This document shows positions 54,285 through 63,512 of a stretch of 64,000 nucleotides of DNA, piece after piece. The DNA comes from Thalassotalea psychrophila. GTDB lineage: Bacteria; Pseudomonadota; Gammaproteobacteria; Enterobacterales; Alteromonadaceae. The translations under genes and the position numbers were made by a program. The stretch spans positions 4,588,001-4,652,000 of the forward strand of contig NZ_CP134145.1 of the NCBI RefSeq assembly GCF_031583595.1. The letters run 5' to 3'. The notes under the pieces are model-generated. The model had not been told where the DNA came from. It ran no database searches and saw nothing but the letters and a program-made list of their open reading frames with translations. How positions within the stretch are numbered: position 1 is the first letter of the stretch; every line of letters starts with the position of its first letter.

Positions 54285-54557
54285 TTAAAAAACTTTCACT
54301 CCAAAAGCGTGTAATGCAACACAACGTAGTACGTAGCCAATTTTTAATAAACCGGCGAAAACGATAGTGGCAATATGCGCTGAAATTTGTGTTGGAATAC
54401 CAAAGCTATCTTCAAAACCAAAGGTTATTGCAATGCACATCGATACAATGATTAAAGATGCCACCATCAACCAATTACCCACGACTAAACATTTTTGAAA
54501 ATTTAGAGCATTGTCAATTTGTGGCAGTTGGTTTGCGATATAAAATTGTGAGTACAT
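54285..54557 (-). CDS. Small membrane protein leading the NO-stress operon, 90 aa
   Basis: I do not recognise this 90-residue protein. It has two hydrophobic segments (about 26-46, LVVGNWLMVASLIIVSMCIAI, and about 60-78) and no signal peptide, so it is a small inner-membrane protein. It is the first gene downstream of a sigma-54 promoter and is translationally coupled to nnrS. Function in NO protection, perhaps as an NnrS partner, is inferred from position only. Confidence 0.75.
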   Translation of the reverse strand: MYSQFYIANQLPQIDNALNFQKCLVVGNWLMVASLIIVSMCIAITFGFEDSFGIPTQISAHIATIVFAGLLKIGYVLRCVALHAFGVKVF

Positions 54558-54591
54558 GGTTTATTCCAGTGTTGTCCTAGTACTCTTTATA

Positions 54592-54609
54592 TTGCAAACA
54601 CAATGCCAA
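54592..54609 (-). promoter_or_regulatory. Sigma-54 promoter of the nnrS-hmp operon
   Basis: On the minus strand the sequence is TTGGCATTGTGTTTGCAA: the conserved -24 GG (in TGGCA) and -12 GC (in TTGC) with correct spacing. It lies 35-52 bases before the first ATG of the operon and is preceded by NorR-type sites, as expected for an enhancer-dependent promoter. Confidence 0.85.
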
Positions 54610-54663
54610 CTTACTAACTGCATGTTTTTTTAAGGATTTAAATGGAAGGGCAACACATATTGA

Positions 54664-54699
54664 GTCATAATGACACTGTTATATTGATGTCATTTTGAC
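54664..54699. promoter_or_regulatory. Two NorR binding sites (GT-N7-AC)
   Basis: GTCATAATGAC at 54664-54674 and GTCATTTTGAC at 54689-54699 both fit the NorR consensus GT-(N7)-AC, with centres 25 bp apart. They lie about 55 bp or more upstream of the sigma-54 promoter and within 75 bp of the norR start. A third site, as in Escherichia coli, is not evident. Confidence 0.85.
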
Positions 54700-54736
54700 A
54701 CTCATGTATCATTAGTGAAGTTCTCTGGAGATTGTC

Positions 54737-56326
54737 ATGAATGAAATAACCTCAAATGCACTGCTGCAGCTTGCGATTGATTTAACTAACAGCGTGAGTT
54801 CGAATGATCGATTCGATCGTTTACTTGATACCGTAAGAAAAACTATTGCCTGTGATGCGGTGGCCTTACTCTCATTTCATCATGATTTATTGAAGCCAAT
54901 CGCTCAACAAGGGTTAACTAAAGACACATTAGGCAGACGATTCTATATTAAAGAACACCCTAGATTTGAAGTACTTTGCAATTCATCCACTGCAGTGAGG
55001 TTTTCGGCAGATAGCACTCTACCTGATCCTTATGACGGTCTACTTGCTGACAGAGAAGGTGATTTACCTGTGCATGCGTGTATGGGGATACCATTGTACT
55101 TTAACGATAAATTATTAGGTTTACTCACCATAGACAGCCTAACCCCACATGTATTCGATAATATTCCAAGCAGAACATTAGATGTAATCACTTCAATCGC
55201 TGCTAACACTCTTAATACTGCCTTACTGCTTGAACAACTGGAAAGCAGAGCCATCCATAATCAAAAAGTTGTGAACGAACTCACTCAAGAAGCATTAAAA
55301 AGAGACGGAGGTGAAATTATTGGCTACAGCGCCAGCATAACTAGACTAAAGAATGAAATAAAAATAGTGGCGCCCTCAGATTTTAATATTTTGATCTATG
55401 GTGAAACAGGCGTGGGAAAGGAGTTGGTAGCAAGAACACTGCATCAGCAGTCCAATAGAGCAACAGCACCTTTAGTTTATGTTAATTGTGCAGCTCTTCC
55501 TGAAAATTTAATTGAAAGTGAGTTGTTTGGTCATATTAAAGGTGCGTTTACCGGCGCCGAACAAAATCGAGCTGGTAAATTTTTAATTGCCGATGGCGGA
55601 ACCTTGTTCCTAGATGAAATTGGCGAACTACCACTCAGCGCACAGAGTAAGATATTGCGAGCAATTCAAAACAATGAAATACAACCCGTAGGGCAGGATA
55701 AAGTAGAACAAGTTGACGTACGTATATTCGCGGCGACGAACCGAAATTTAAAAACAGAAGTTGATGCGGGGCGTTTTCGCGCCGATTTATATCATCGCCT
55801 AAGTGTGTATCCGGTCACCGTTGAACCACTACGTGAACGCGAAGGTGATATTGTATTACTGATTGGTTACTTTATCGAAAACACTAGGCGCAAATTAGGC
55901 ATCGTGCAATTAAAAGCTTCGCTAGACGCGATTACCTATTTGAGTAATTATGATTGGCCTGGCAATGTAAGAGAGTTAGAGCATGTGATTAGTCGCGCAG
56001 CTTTAAAAGCGAGTGCACGCCAAAGAAATGCAAGTGTCGTAAACATAGAAAAGCAGGACTGCGGAAGCTTACTCAGTTTATTAAAAAAAGATTTGCAGGG
56101 TAATGTAATCGACACCGCGTTAAGCTCTGTTTCAGAACAAATGGTCGAAGAAAATATTAACCTAAGAGAGGCTACAGAAAATTTTCAGCGTAGGTTAATA
56201 ACTAAAATATTAACAGAAGAAAACGGCAATTGGGCAGCAACTGCCAGACGTTTATCTACCGACAGAGGCAACTTAAATAGAGCGGCAAAACGTTTAAACA
56301 TACAGGTGACTAAAGTCGTTAATTAG
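54737..56326 (+). CDS. norR: NorR-type nitric-oxide-responsive sigma-54 activator
   Basis: This 529-residue enhancer-binding protein has an N-terminal GAF sensor (about 20-165), where NorR holds a non-heme iron that reacts with NO. The AAA+ domain has Walker A GETGVGKE, the sigma-54 contact loop GAFTGA and Walker [13 protein letters not shown]. The C-terminal Fis-type helix-turn-helix includes NWAATARRL...NLNRAAKRL. It is divergent from the nnrS-hmp operon, with NorR sites and a sigma-54 promoter between, so local NO-dependent activation is strongly supported. A TGGAG ribosome-binding site precedes the ATG. Confidence 0.95.
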   Translation: MNEITSNALLQLAIDLTNSVSSNDRFDRLLDTVRKTIACDAVALLSFHHDLLKPIAQQGLTKDTLGRRFYIKEHPRFEVLCNSSTAVRFSADSTLPDPYDGLLADREGDLPVHACMGIPLYFNDKLLGLLTIDSLTPHVFDNIPSRTLDVITSIAANTLNTALLLEQLESRAIHNQKVVNELTQEALKRDGGEIIGYSASITRLKNEIKIVAPSDFNILIYGETGVGKELVARTLHQQSNRATAPLVYVNCAALPENLIESELFGHIKGAFTGAEQNRAGKFLIADGGTLFLDEIGELPLSAQSKILRAIQNNEIQPVGQDKVEQVDVRIFAATNRNLKTEVDAGRFRADLYHRLSVYPVTVEPLREREGDIVLLIGYFIENTRRKLGIVQLKASLDAITYLSNYDWPGNVRELEHVISRAALKASARQRNASVVNIEKQDCGSLLSLLKKDLQGNVIDTALSSVSEQMVEENINLREATENFQRRLITKILTEENGNWAATARRLSTDRGNLNRAAKRLNIQVTKVVN

Positions 56327-56360
56327 CAATTAATTACAGCTCATTAATTTAACACTTTAA

Positions 56361-58016
56361 TCATTTACTTTTAGTGTGCTGTGTTCTTATTTCTGCGGGG
56401 GTAATGATATAAACGTCATCCGCATAAAAGGTCTCACTACTGGCTTGGTGCCACCATTTCTGCCAAATTCCATCTTCTTTGGAGTCTGTTAATAAGCTCT
56501 GTTCAGCAAGTGGCTCAACCAGGCCACCAGTAGACATCAGCAATCCATAAGGTGTACGTCGTTTGACCATATTAGGCGTAAGTTTAACCGGGTCATCTAG
56601 TCCCATACTGCCGACTAATTCAAAAAAGCTTTCTAAGGTATTGTGATGGAAATTACGTACTCGCTCACTTTTCTCCGTCACGTTAATTGCTTTACTACGT
56701 ACAGGATCTTGTGTAGCAATGCCGGTTGGGCATAAATTGGTATTACAATGTCGAGTTTGAATACAACCTATCGACATCATCATGGTTCGCGCAGCATTAA
56801 CTGTATCTGCACCGACGGCAATTTTAGATAATAAATCAAAACTCGATGCCGTTATGCCAGAGCCGATGATTTTAATTTTATCGCGCAAGCCGATCCCGGT
56901 TAATGCATTATGTACGAAGTTAACACCTTCAAGGCAGGTCATGCCAAGACGATTAGCAAATTCAATTGGTGCAGCACCCGTGCCGCCTTCAGCGCCATCA
57001 ACAGTAATAAAATCAGGATAAATTCCCGTTTCTAACATTGCTTTACATAACCCAAGAAACTCGACAGGATTGCCAATACATAATTTAAATCCTATTGGCT
57101 TACCTTCACTTAAATCACGTAGTGTTTTAACAAAGTTTAGCAACGCCTTAGGCGTTGTACATTCAGGGTTGATTGCAGGAGAGACGCAATCTTTACCTTT
57201 TTTAATGTGACGAATGGCGGCAATTTCATCGGTTATTTTAGCCGCGGGTAATACACCACCATGCCCTGGTTTTGCGCCTTGTGAGAGTTTAATTTCTATC
57301 ATTTTAACTTGTGGTTTATTGGCCATTATTGCAAAAGTGTCAGGGTTGAAGTTGCCTTCATCATCTCGACAGCCAAAAAATCCGGAGCCAATTTGCCAGA
57401 CCAAATCGCCGCCATGATTAAGATGATAAGGACTAGCGCCACCTTCACCTGTATTATGAAAACAGCCGGCCTTTTTCGCCCCTAAATTAAGTGCTTCAAT
57501 GGCATTTGCACTAAGAGATCCAAAGCTCATCGCCGATATATTTAAATAAGACACTAAGTATGGTTGCAGGCAATCAGGCCCTCCAAAAGTCACTTTCTGA
57601 GCTTGTTCTTGCACTGTTTTTGGGTGCATTGAATGAAATAAACTAAGGTAGTTTTCTTCTACTAAATTTCTCTGCGTACCATAGCCAATTGTATCTCTAA
57701 CATTCTTTGCACGTTGATAAACGAGTGAACGTTGCTCGCGGTTAAATGGACGTTCTTCAGTGTCGTTGGCAATGAAATACTGCTGAATTTCAACTCGGTA
57801 TGACTCAAGAAAATAACGGATATAAGCGACTACTGGATATAAGCGATTCAGAGTATGCTTACTGTAAAACTGATCATAATATCCCACGATGGAATAAAGC
57901 AAAGTAATCGTAATAAATACAAACTCAAATACGCCAGCATTATTAATAAATAACACAAATGCGATAAGGTTACCGACAGTTGCAACAAGCCAGTAAAATT
58001 TCTGCATTATGGTCAT
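56361..58016 (-). CDS. FMN-binding glutamate-synthase-like protein with membrane anchor
   Basis: This 551-residue protein contains the FMN/[3Fe-4S] synthase domain of glutamate synthase without the glutaminase domain. Motifs include SFGSLSANAIEALNLGAKKAG, GEGGASPYHLNHGGD, SQGAKPGHGG, DGAEGGTGAAP and a cysteine-rich R-H-C-N-T-N-L-C-P. The first 50 residues hold one or two hydrophobic segments (LIAFVLFINNAG; FVFITITLLYSIVGYY), so it is probably membrane-associated. This stand-alone family is widespread and poorly characterised; glutamate synthesis is not proven. A GGAAAG ribosome-binding site precedes the ATG. Convergent with norR, but not evidently part of the NO response. Confidence 0.88.
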   Translation of the reverse strand: MTIMQKFYWLVATVGNLIAFVLFINNAGVFEFVFITITLLYSIVGYYDQFYSKHTLNRLYPVVAYIRYFLESYRVEIQQYFIANDTEERPFNREQRSLVYQRAKNVRDTIGYGTQRNLVEENYLSLFHSMHPKTVQEQAQKVTFGGPDCLQPYLVSYLNISAMSFGSLSANAIEALNLGAKKAGCFHNTGEGGASPYHLNHGGDLVWQIGSGFFGCRDDEGNFNPDTFAIMANKPQVKMIEIKLSQGAKPGHGGVLPAAKITDEIAAIRHIKKGKDCVSPAINPECTTPKALLNFVKTLRDLSEGKPIGFKLCIGNPVEFLGLCKAMLETGIYPDFITVDGAEGGTGAAPIEFANRLGMTCLEGVNFVHNALTGIGLRDKIKIIGSGITASSFDLLSKIAVGADTVNAARTMMMSIGCIQTRHCNTNLCPTGIATQDPVRSKAINVTEKSERVRNFHHNTLESFFELVGSMGLDDPVKLTPNMVKRRTPYGLLMSTGGLVEPLAEQSLLTDSKEDGIWQKWWHQASSETFYADDVYIITPAEIRTQHTKSK

Positions 58017-58114
58017 AAGCTTTCCAATATTTAATTAACAGTATGCTAATAGTTTAGAAAAAAATCAGATAATTACGAATTTATATAAGACATCCAATCT
58101 CACTTCCTGAGCTT

Positions 58115-58407
58115 TCAAGACCGATTAAAGCCGTTAAATAATTGTAGATGAGCCACTTCACCAAATAGCAATAAAATATCTCGTCCATTATCTAAGACTG
58201 GATTGAAATAAAACTAAATTGCTTTGTTGTTTATCGGTGTTGGAGATATCTCCTTCAAACGCTCGGGTTTGAAATTTAAAATGCAAGCTCGCTAACGCTG
58301 ATGTTGGGTTGGCGAGTTCTTTAGCAACTTCGTCGGTAGAGCTACCTTGCTGTGCATTAGCCGTTAGGTGTAAAGCACAGAGTAAAGTGAGTAACGCTAT
58401 TTTTCAT
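58115..58407 (-). pseudogene. Frameshifted remnant of an outer-membrane transporter-like gene
   Basis: An ATG at 58407 with a good ribosome-binding site opens a frame that stops after 16 codons. One extra A right after the start (five A where four would keep the frame) shifts reading. In the next frame a signal peptide (KIALLTLLCALHLTANA) and AKELANPTSALASLHFKFQT appear, ending after FQSSLR. A second shift restores PVLDNGRDILLL. ANP-x-S-ALASL and L-DNG resemble the N-terminus of outer-membrane 'transporter' beta-barrels of about 280 residues. Most of the gene is missing, so this is a decayed copy, not merely a base-calling error. Confidence 0.7.
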
Positions 58408-58426
58408 GTCTTTTCTCTATAATAAA

Positions 58427-58456
58427 ATCGGCATATTCATAATAAATATGCCGATT
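58427..58456 (-). terminator. Terminator of the DUF1254 gene pair
   Basis: A 12-bp perfect stem (AATCGGCATATT and its complement) with a 6-base loop lies 21 bases past the stop of the second DUF1254 gene; on the minus strand TTATTATA follows. Confidence 0.75.
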
Positions 58457-58477
58457 AATTCAAACATTTAGTAAAAG

Positions 58478-59527
58478 TTACTTAACTTCTGTTGCCGCAG
58501 GGAATGTCCATTCACCCGATAAAATAGCTTCTCTCGGTTGATATAAACGTATGGTGTAATTCCAACCTTCAGTAATATCGATGTTATTGATTGCACCTTT
58601 GTTACCAAAGTTAATAGTGACGCTACCGTCCGCGTTTTTCTCAGAGGTCACGCCATTAAGTACGTTGATTCCTGCTTCATTTTTAGTGTAATAGCCATCT
58701 TTGTTATAAACACTAATTGACCAAAATGCATCAACAGGCACGTCTTTAACCGTTAAAGAATATGGCGTTTTACCATCATTTTTTGCAACGGTAACACCTT
58801 CATAAATTGCATCTTTTTCAGGCAAACCACCCCAACCGTAAGCAGCGCCATACTTGTGTAACGTAGGGTCAATTTCTTTAATATCACCAAAGAATCCACG
58901 AGTTGTTGGCAATTTACTGGCCAGTGCATTGTACTTAGAACGCATCGCAGTTAAACTTTTTGCGTCGTACGTAGGTACTGAAAACTCGCCAATATTAGCT
59001 TGTTTATAGGTAATGGCATTTTGCAGTTTATGTGCTTGCGCCAAGCTAGCTTCATCCGCTGGATCGACAAACGTACGAATCGCTAAAAAGACATAGCGGC
59101 TGCCAATGCTTTCTTCGCTTAACGTGTGAGTACCTTCGTAAAACGAAGTGATAGAGTGATCTTGGCTAATAGACATTAGCGATTGATACTTACCTTCGTT
59201 ATTTGGCATGGTAATGGTTAACGGACTTGATAAGTCAAATACACCAAAAGAATAAATGGTATCCAAGTTGGCACGCACAGTTATTTGATTGTCTAAATCA
59301 TATAAACCGCGGTTGTGATGAAGCTTACCAAAAGCGCCCAAGGCTTTTACGTATTTGGCAAATTGTTCATTCGAATCGGCACGAATAAAGTTTTCATCAT
59401 TAACCATAATTTCTGACGCTTGATTAACTGTTGCGTCAGAATTTACTGTCGCATGTGAAAAAGAGCTGGCAACAGTTGCAAGCGTTAATGTTGCTGCAAC
59501 CATAGAGTTTATAAGTAATTTATTCAT
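58478..59527 (-). CDS. Exported DUF1254/DUF1214 family protein
   Basis: This 349-residue protein has a signal peptide (about 1-26, ending FSHA). The N-terminal DUF1254 part has IRADSNEQFAKYVKALGAFG and VRANLDTIYSFGVFDLS. The C-terminal DUF1214 part has DAFWSISVYNKDGYY, SVTINFG and a final WNYTIRLYQPREAILSGEW. Members of this family are periplasmic proteins without known activity, often next to outer-membrane transporters and LysR regulators, as here. It is a diverged paralogue of the gene upstream, 32 bases away, and has AGGACA before the ATG. The remnant of a transporter-like gene lies just downstream. Confidence 0.87.
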   Translation of the reverse strand: MNKLLINSMVAATLTLATVASSFSHATVNSDATVNQASEIMVNDENFIRADSNEQFAKYVKALGAFGKLHHNRGLYDLDNQITVRANLDTIYSFGVFDLSSPLTITMPNNEGKYQSLMSISQDHSITSFYEGTHTLSEESIGSRYVFLAIRTFVDPADEASLAQAHKLQNAITYKQANIGEFSVPTYDAKSLTAMRSKYNALASKLPTTRGFFGDIKEIDPTLHKYGAAYGWGGLPEKDAIYEGVTVAKNDGKTPYSLTVKDVPVDAFWSISVYNKDGYYTKNEAGINVLNGVTSEKNADGSVTINFGNKGAINNIDITEGWNYTIRLYQPREAILSGEWTFPAATEVK

Positions 59528-59559
59528 TAGAGTGTCCTAAAATATATTAATTTAAAATA

Positions 59560-60591
59560 TTACTTTACGTGTTTAAGTGGTTGCCATTGACCTGATTGCA
59601 CCAATGGAGATGGACGATAGGCGCGCATAATTGCATTCCAAGTGCCAGTGTCGTTGTTAATGTTAATGTTGTTTTCTTGACCGTCACAACCAAATCTAAC
59701 CGTATAGGTACCATCTGCGCTTTTAACGGCATTGTAGGAGTTTATGTTGTTAGGTGTGAATAAAAATCCGTTTTTGTCGTACACAGTAATAGACCAAAAA
59801 CCACCACTGTTTTGCGGGTCTTCAAACGTGGTTGATTGACAGCTAAAATCAGTAGAATCAGGACGCATAGACCAAACATTGTCTCTTTTTTGACCACCAG
59901 CCCAGCCAATAGCAGCGCCTACTTGGCGTGCTTCTTCATTAACCACACCTTTAACGTTAAACATGGTTAGTGGGTCATGTTTACCAGTCATGAATTCGGC
60001 AAGTAATTCTTTATGGGTTGCCGCAAGCGATGCTTTGTTATAATTAATCGGCGTATAAGGCTTAGCCGAATTTGCATTAATTTTGATTTGCTCTTGCAGC
60101 TTGCTGATCAACGCTGTTTCTTCATCGGTTCCTGTTTCTGCAGCGATTCTGATTAACACATAAACATAATCAGTGTTTTGCGGAATGTCGTAGGTGCCAG
60201 CGCCATATTCAGCAGGGTAAATATAATGGTCCGCATCAACAAACTGTAAACTCATGAATCGTTCACCCACTTCTGGCAAGGTAACCGTTGCGCCTTCTGA
60301 CACATCGACTACACCCATGGTATAAACCGTATCTTGGTTCATACGAATAACCGGTTGGTTATCAACCTGAGTAGTACCGTTGAATCTATCTAGTTTATTA
60401 ACGCCGCCAGTATTTTTTACCTGAATGGCAAACTGGCGCGACGTTTCAATAGTTGGATAATTTTCTTTAGTAACTGTCACCGCAGTTACATCTGAGCTTA
60501 TTACTGTAGTTTGTTCTTTTGAGTCGCTCGCGGAACATGCCGACAGAGATAAACTGGCGATAATAATTGAGCTTAATAATAATTTATTCAT
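59560..60591 (-). CDS. DUF1254/DUF1214 family lipoprotein
   Basis: This 343-residue paralogue of the next gene has a lipoprotein signal (LSAC, Cys about 19), while the other copy has an ordinary signal peptide, so the two are placed differently in the envelope. Shared blocks are I-E-T-S-R-Q-F-A-I-Q-V, IRMNQDTVYTMGVVDVS and GGFWSITVYDKNGFL, plus a late W-N-A-I-M-R-A-Y-R-P. First gene of the pair, with AGAGAA before the ATG, and divergent from a LysR gene with an operator-like palindrome between. Function unknown. Confidence 0.87.
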   Translation of the reverse strand: MNKLLLSSIIIASLSLSACSASDSKEQTTVISSDVTAVTVTKENYPTIETSRQFAIQVKNTGGVNKLDRFNGTTQVDNQPVIRMNQDTVYTMGVVDVSEGATVTLPEVGERFMSLQFVDADHYIYPAEYGAGTYDIPQNTDYVYVLIRIAAETGTDEETALISKLQEQIKINANSAKPYTPINYNKASLAATHKELLAEFMTGKHDPLTMFNVKGVVNEEARQVGAAIGWAGGQKRDNVWSMRPDSTDFSCQSTTFEDPQNSGGFWSITVYDKNGFLFTPNNINSYNAVKSADGTYTVRFGCDGQENNININNDTGTWNAIMRAYRPSPLVQSGQWQPLKHVK

Positions 60592-60771
60592 AAAAATTTA
60601 GTTCTCTTTAAAAATGTTGTGGTTTGCGATTGTAAGCACCATCAAACTTCAATTTTATAAAGTATTCATATGCTTAATTAAACTTTCGGTAATCTTATTG
60701 AAAGTTGCCAATCGAGATTTCGAGGAAAGTATAAGAAAACTTTTGATATAACTGAAATGACATTTTTAAAT

Positions 60772-60800
60772 ATATGGTATACGATAAATAGATATCATAT
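60772..60800. promoter_or_regulatory. LysR-type operator between the DUF1254 pair and its LysR gene
   Basis: ATATGGTAT and ATATCATAT form an inverted repeat with one mismatch around an 11-base spacer, the spacing typical of LysR-type sites. It ends 21 bases before the LysR ATG and about 180 bases upstream of the first DUF1254 gene. Confidence 0.6.
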
Positions 60801-60821
60801 TTTTTATGTAGGGCATTTACG

Positions 60822-61766
60822 ATGCGCAGCATTGAACAACAATTGTCTCGTTTAGATTTAAACTTACTGGTTTCTCTTAGTACATTACTTAAAGAGAGAA
60901 ATGTTTCCAGGGCCGCTGAGAAGTTATATTTATCTCAGCCGGCAATGAGCAGAGCCTTAAAAAAGTTACGAATAATGTTTGATGACCCGCTATTTCATCG
61001 CGAAACTTCAGGGTTGCGACCAACGGTTAAAGCTCAAGAACTAGAAATTGAGCTCGCGCAATTATTAAATTCAATTAGAGACTTTATAGAGGGTGACGAG
61101 TTTAAACCTAAAAATTGTACTAAAACATTTAACATTTCAATACCTTCATTAATGAGCTACCCCTTATTATTGCCACTAATAAATGAGCTCGAGAATTTAG
61201 CCCCTAAAGTAGTTATTGCCCAACACTCCTCAAGCAATACTACCGGTAAAGAGTTAGAAAATGGTACCTTAGATTTTTCTATACATGTTCATAATATCAA
61301 TGAAGATAGTTTTTCATCCACTTTTCTAGGACAGGTATACCCGGTGATTATTGCCAGAAAAGGGCACCCATTAACTAAACTTAAAGACATTAAAATAGAA
61401 GATTGTTTGCAATATAAATTTGTAGATGTTGTTTATGATAACCCTAATGAAAAGCCGCTGCAAAACCCGGCGAAACGTTTTTTAGAGGAGCACAATTTAC
61501 AACTTCGTATTGCGATGAAAAGTGGGCAGTTAAGCTTTCTTACCGAAGTTATGAAAAACTCAGATCATTTATTAATTTCTAATCATTTTTTACTGCAATC
61601 AGCTGATTTAAAAAAGGATTTCACTCATGTTTATACTATGTATGAGAGTATGTATGCAGTTAATGTTTATTTAATTGACCACCAAAGAACCCATAACAAT
61701 AAAGCCCATCTTTGGTTTAAGCAAGTGCTAATAAACTCACTTAAAGCAACCATATTAAGCTCGTAA
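60822..61766 (+). CDS. LysR-family transcriptional regulator
   Basis: This 314-residue LysR-type protein has the N-terminal helix-turn-helix (LVSLSTLLKERNVSRAAEKLYLSQPAMSRALKKLR) followed by the usual DDPLFHRETSGLRPT wing and a substrate-binding domain. The LNLLVSLSTLLKE and DDPLFHR-type features are nearest to the NodD/LeuO/PcpR-like branch. It is divergent from the two DUF1254 genes and probably controls them and itself through the palindrome at 60772-60800. The ligand is unknown. Confidence 0.9.
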   Translation: MRSIEQQLSRLDLNLLVSLSTLLKERNVSRAAEKLYLSQPAMSRALKKLRIMFDDPLFHRETSGLRPTVKAQELEIELAQLLNSIRDFIEGDEFKPKNCTKTFNISIPSLMSYPLLLPLINELENLAPKVVIAQHSSSNTTGKELENGTLDFSIHVHNINEDSFSSTFLGQVYPVIIARKGHPLTKLKDIKIEDCLQYKFVDVVYDNPNEKPLQNPAKRFLEEHNLQLRIAMKSGQLSFLTEVMKNSDHLLISNHFLLQSADLKKDFTHVYTMYESMYAVNVYLIDHQRTHNNKAHLWFKQVLINSLKATILSS

Positions 61767-61791
61767 AAAATGACGCTAGAAAATGATTATG

Positions 61792-62682
61792 TTACTGCCG
61801 CGCTTGCTCACCTACAGTTGGTATACATTGCGAAATCTCGCTCTTAAGCCATTGGATAAATTCCGTTTCTAACGCATCCGTGCTGGTGTGTTGTTGACTA
61901 AGAATTATGTAGCTATTTCCTGACGGGACAAAACCAAAAGGAGCTATTAATTTGCCTCTTTTAAGATCGTCAGCAACTAATGGGTAAGAGCCTAAAGCGG
62001 CCCCTAAACCATCTACGGCTGCCTGAAAGCAAAAATAAAAATGCGCAAACGTTTGATTTGAATTCTTTAACAGAGATAACTGTTTCGATTTAGTGATCCA
62101 TTGCAGCCAAGCATCGGATCTGGTATCACTATGGATTAATTTAATTTCTTTAAAATCATCTTTTACCTGCTGCCAGTACTCAGGTGAAAACACAGGCCCC
62201 ACCCATTCATCGACTAAATGTTGTTTTCTATAATTTTGCGTTAATGCAAAATCATCACGCCTGATCGCCAACGACAATTCATTATCAGCTAAAGTAACTG
62301 GGCCACCTGAGGTAGACAGCCGGATGTCAGAGTTGGCGTGTGTTTGGTAAAAGTCAGACATGCGCGGCATCAACCAGCGCATGGTCAATGTTGGTTCACA
62401 AGAAATGTTCAGATAATTATTTTTTACTTCAGAGAGTTTGTTAACACCTGTTGTTAGTAGTTGAAAAGATTGCAACGTGTAGGATTTAAGTATCCGACCT
62501 TTATCCGTTAATGATACCTTTCGGCCTTGTCGGTGAAAGAGCTTTACCGATAAAAAATCTTCCAAGTTTTTGATCTGTTTGCTCACCGCACCGTGGGTTA
62601 TGCATAACTTGTCTGCTGCTTCACTAAAATTTGCTGACTCTGCGGCAACATCAAAAACATGAAATGCTTTTAAATGATTCAT
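61792..62682 (-). CDS. LysR-family regulator (GcvA-like)
   Basis: This 296-residue LysR-type regulator has HTH residues about 3-60 (FHVFDVAAESANFSEAADKLCITHGAVSKQIKNLE) with the L-F-H-R-Q-G-R-K wing. The SEAADKLCITHGAVSKQI pattern is that of the GcvA-like subgroup. It is convergent with the first LysR gene and divergent from the LysE-type exporter, 103 bp apart. LysR regulators next to LysE exporters (such as LysG/ArgP) normally activate the exporter when the amino acid is abundant; that role is inferred. Confidence 0.9.
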   Translation of the reverse strand: MNHLKAFHVFDVAAESANFSEAADKLCITHGAVSKQIKNLEDFLSVKLFHRQGRKVSLTDKGRILKSYTLQSFQLLTTGVNKLSEVKNNYLNISCEPTLTMRWLMPRMSDFYQTHANSDIRLSTSGGPVTLADNELSLAIRRDDFALTQNYRKQHLVDEWVGPVFSPEYWQQVKDDFKEIKLIHSDTRSDAWLQWITKSKQLSLLKNSNQTFAHFYFCFQAAVDGLGAALGSYPLVADDLKRGKLIAPFGFVPSGNSYIILSQQHTSTDALETEFIQWLKSEISQCIPTVGEQARQ

Positions 62683-62785
62683 CTTGTAGTTTTACTCACA
62701 CTTAAGGTGATGATTATTCGATTATAGAAACCACCAAGAAAATATACAATAGCGGCTCATAATTAACATCATCATTGGAACATCT

Positions 62786-63400
62786 ATGGAAATTTTAAGT
62801 CTTGCCATTGTCGGGCTATTAATTGTTATCAGCCCTGGCGCTGATTTTGTCTTAGTTTTAAAAAATAGCATCAACTCTAACCGCAAAGCTGGGATCTTAA
62901 CTGCAATTGGGATCAGCCTTGCTATTGGCGTGCACATAACTTATTCGATGCTAGGTTTAAGTTACTTAATTTCACAGAGTGAGCTAGTGTATAGTGCAGT
63001 AAAATATGCGGGGGCAGCTTACTTAATATATTTAGGTGTGACAGGGATTTTAACCGCGGATGAAAAGCTAGCAACGCTAGAGGTAGGTGCACCTACAGCA
63101 AAACCACTGCAATTTATCTCACAAGGTTTTTTATGCAATATGCTCAACCCAAAAACAATGTTATTTTTCATTAGTTTATTTAGTCAGCTTATTTCAAACA
63201 ATTCGAACGACAACCACTATGCACTAGGCTACGGAATTTATATCGCATTTCTTCATTTTGCCTGGTTTAGTATTGTTGCAATAATATTTACAGCAAAATC
63301 TCTACAAAATCACATTTTAAATATGAAAAAAAGGTTAAATCAAGCTTGTGGGTTAGGCTTAATTTCATTTGGAGTGGTTTTAGCAATTAACACATATTAG
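62786..63400 (+). CDS. LysE/RhtB-family amino-acid exporter
   Basis: This 204-residue inner-membrane protein has about six hydrophobic segments. The family signature P-G-A-D-F-V-L-V-L lies in the first helix region (ISPGADFVLVLKNSINSNRKAG) with the F-L-C-N-M-L-N-P-K motif in the middle. Members export amino acids or homoserine lactones (LysE, RhtB, RhtC). GGAAC precedes the ATG, and the divergent LysR gene is the likely regulator. The specific substrate is not readable. Confidence 0.88.
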   Translation: MEILSLAIVGLLIVISPGADFVLVLKNSINSNRKAGILTAIGISLAIGVHITYSMLGLSYLISQSELVYSAVKYAGAAYLIYLGVTGILTADEKLATLEVGAPTAKPLQFISQGFLCNMLNPKTMLFFISLFSQLISNNSNDNHYALGYGIYIAFLHFAWFSIVAIIFTAKSLQNHILNMKKRLNQACGLGLISFGVVLAINTY

Positions 63401-63448
63401 TTTAGCAACTAAGAATAATGATGGCAGTAAATTAATAGAATAACCTGC

Positions 63449-63484
63449 TCCATCCAATTTTTTCTAGTAAAAGAACTGGATGGA
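63449..63484. terminator. Hairpin between convergent LysE and flavoprotein genes
   Basis: TCCATCCA and TGGATGGA form an 8-bp stem around a 20-base AT-rich spacer between convergent genes. There is no clear U-run, so terminator function is tentative. Confidence 0.4.
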
Positions 63485-63512
63485 TAAGGTTTAAATTAGT
63501 GATTAATAATAA

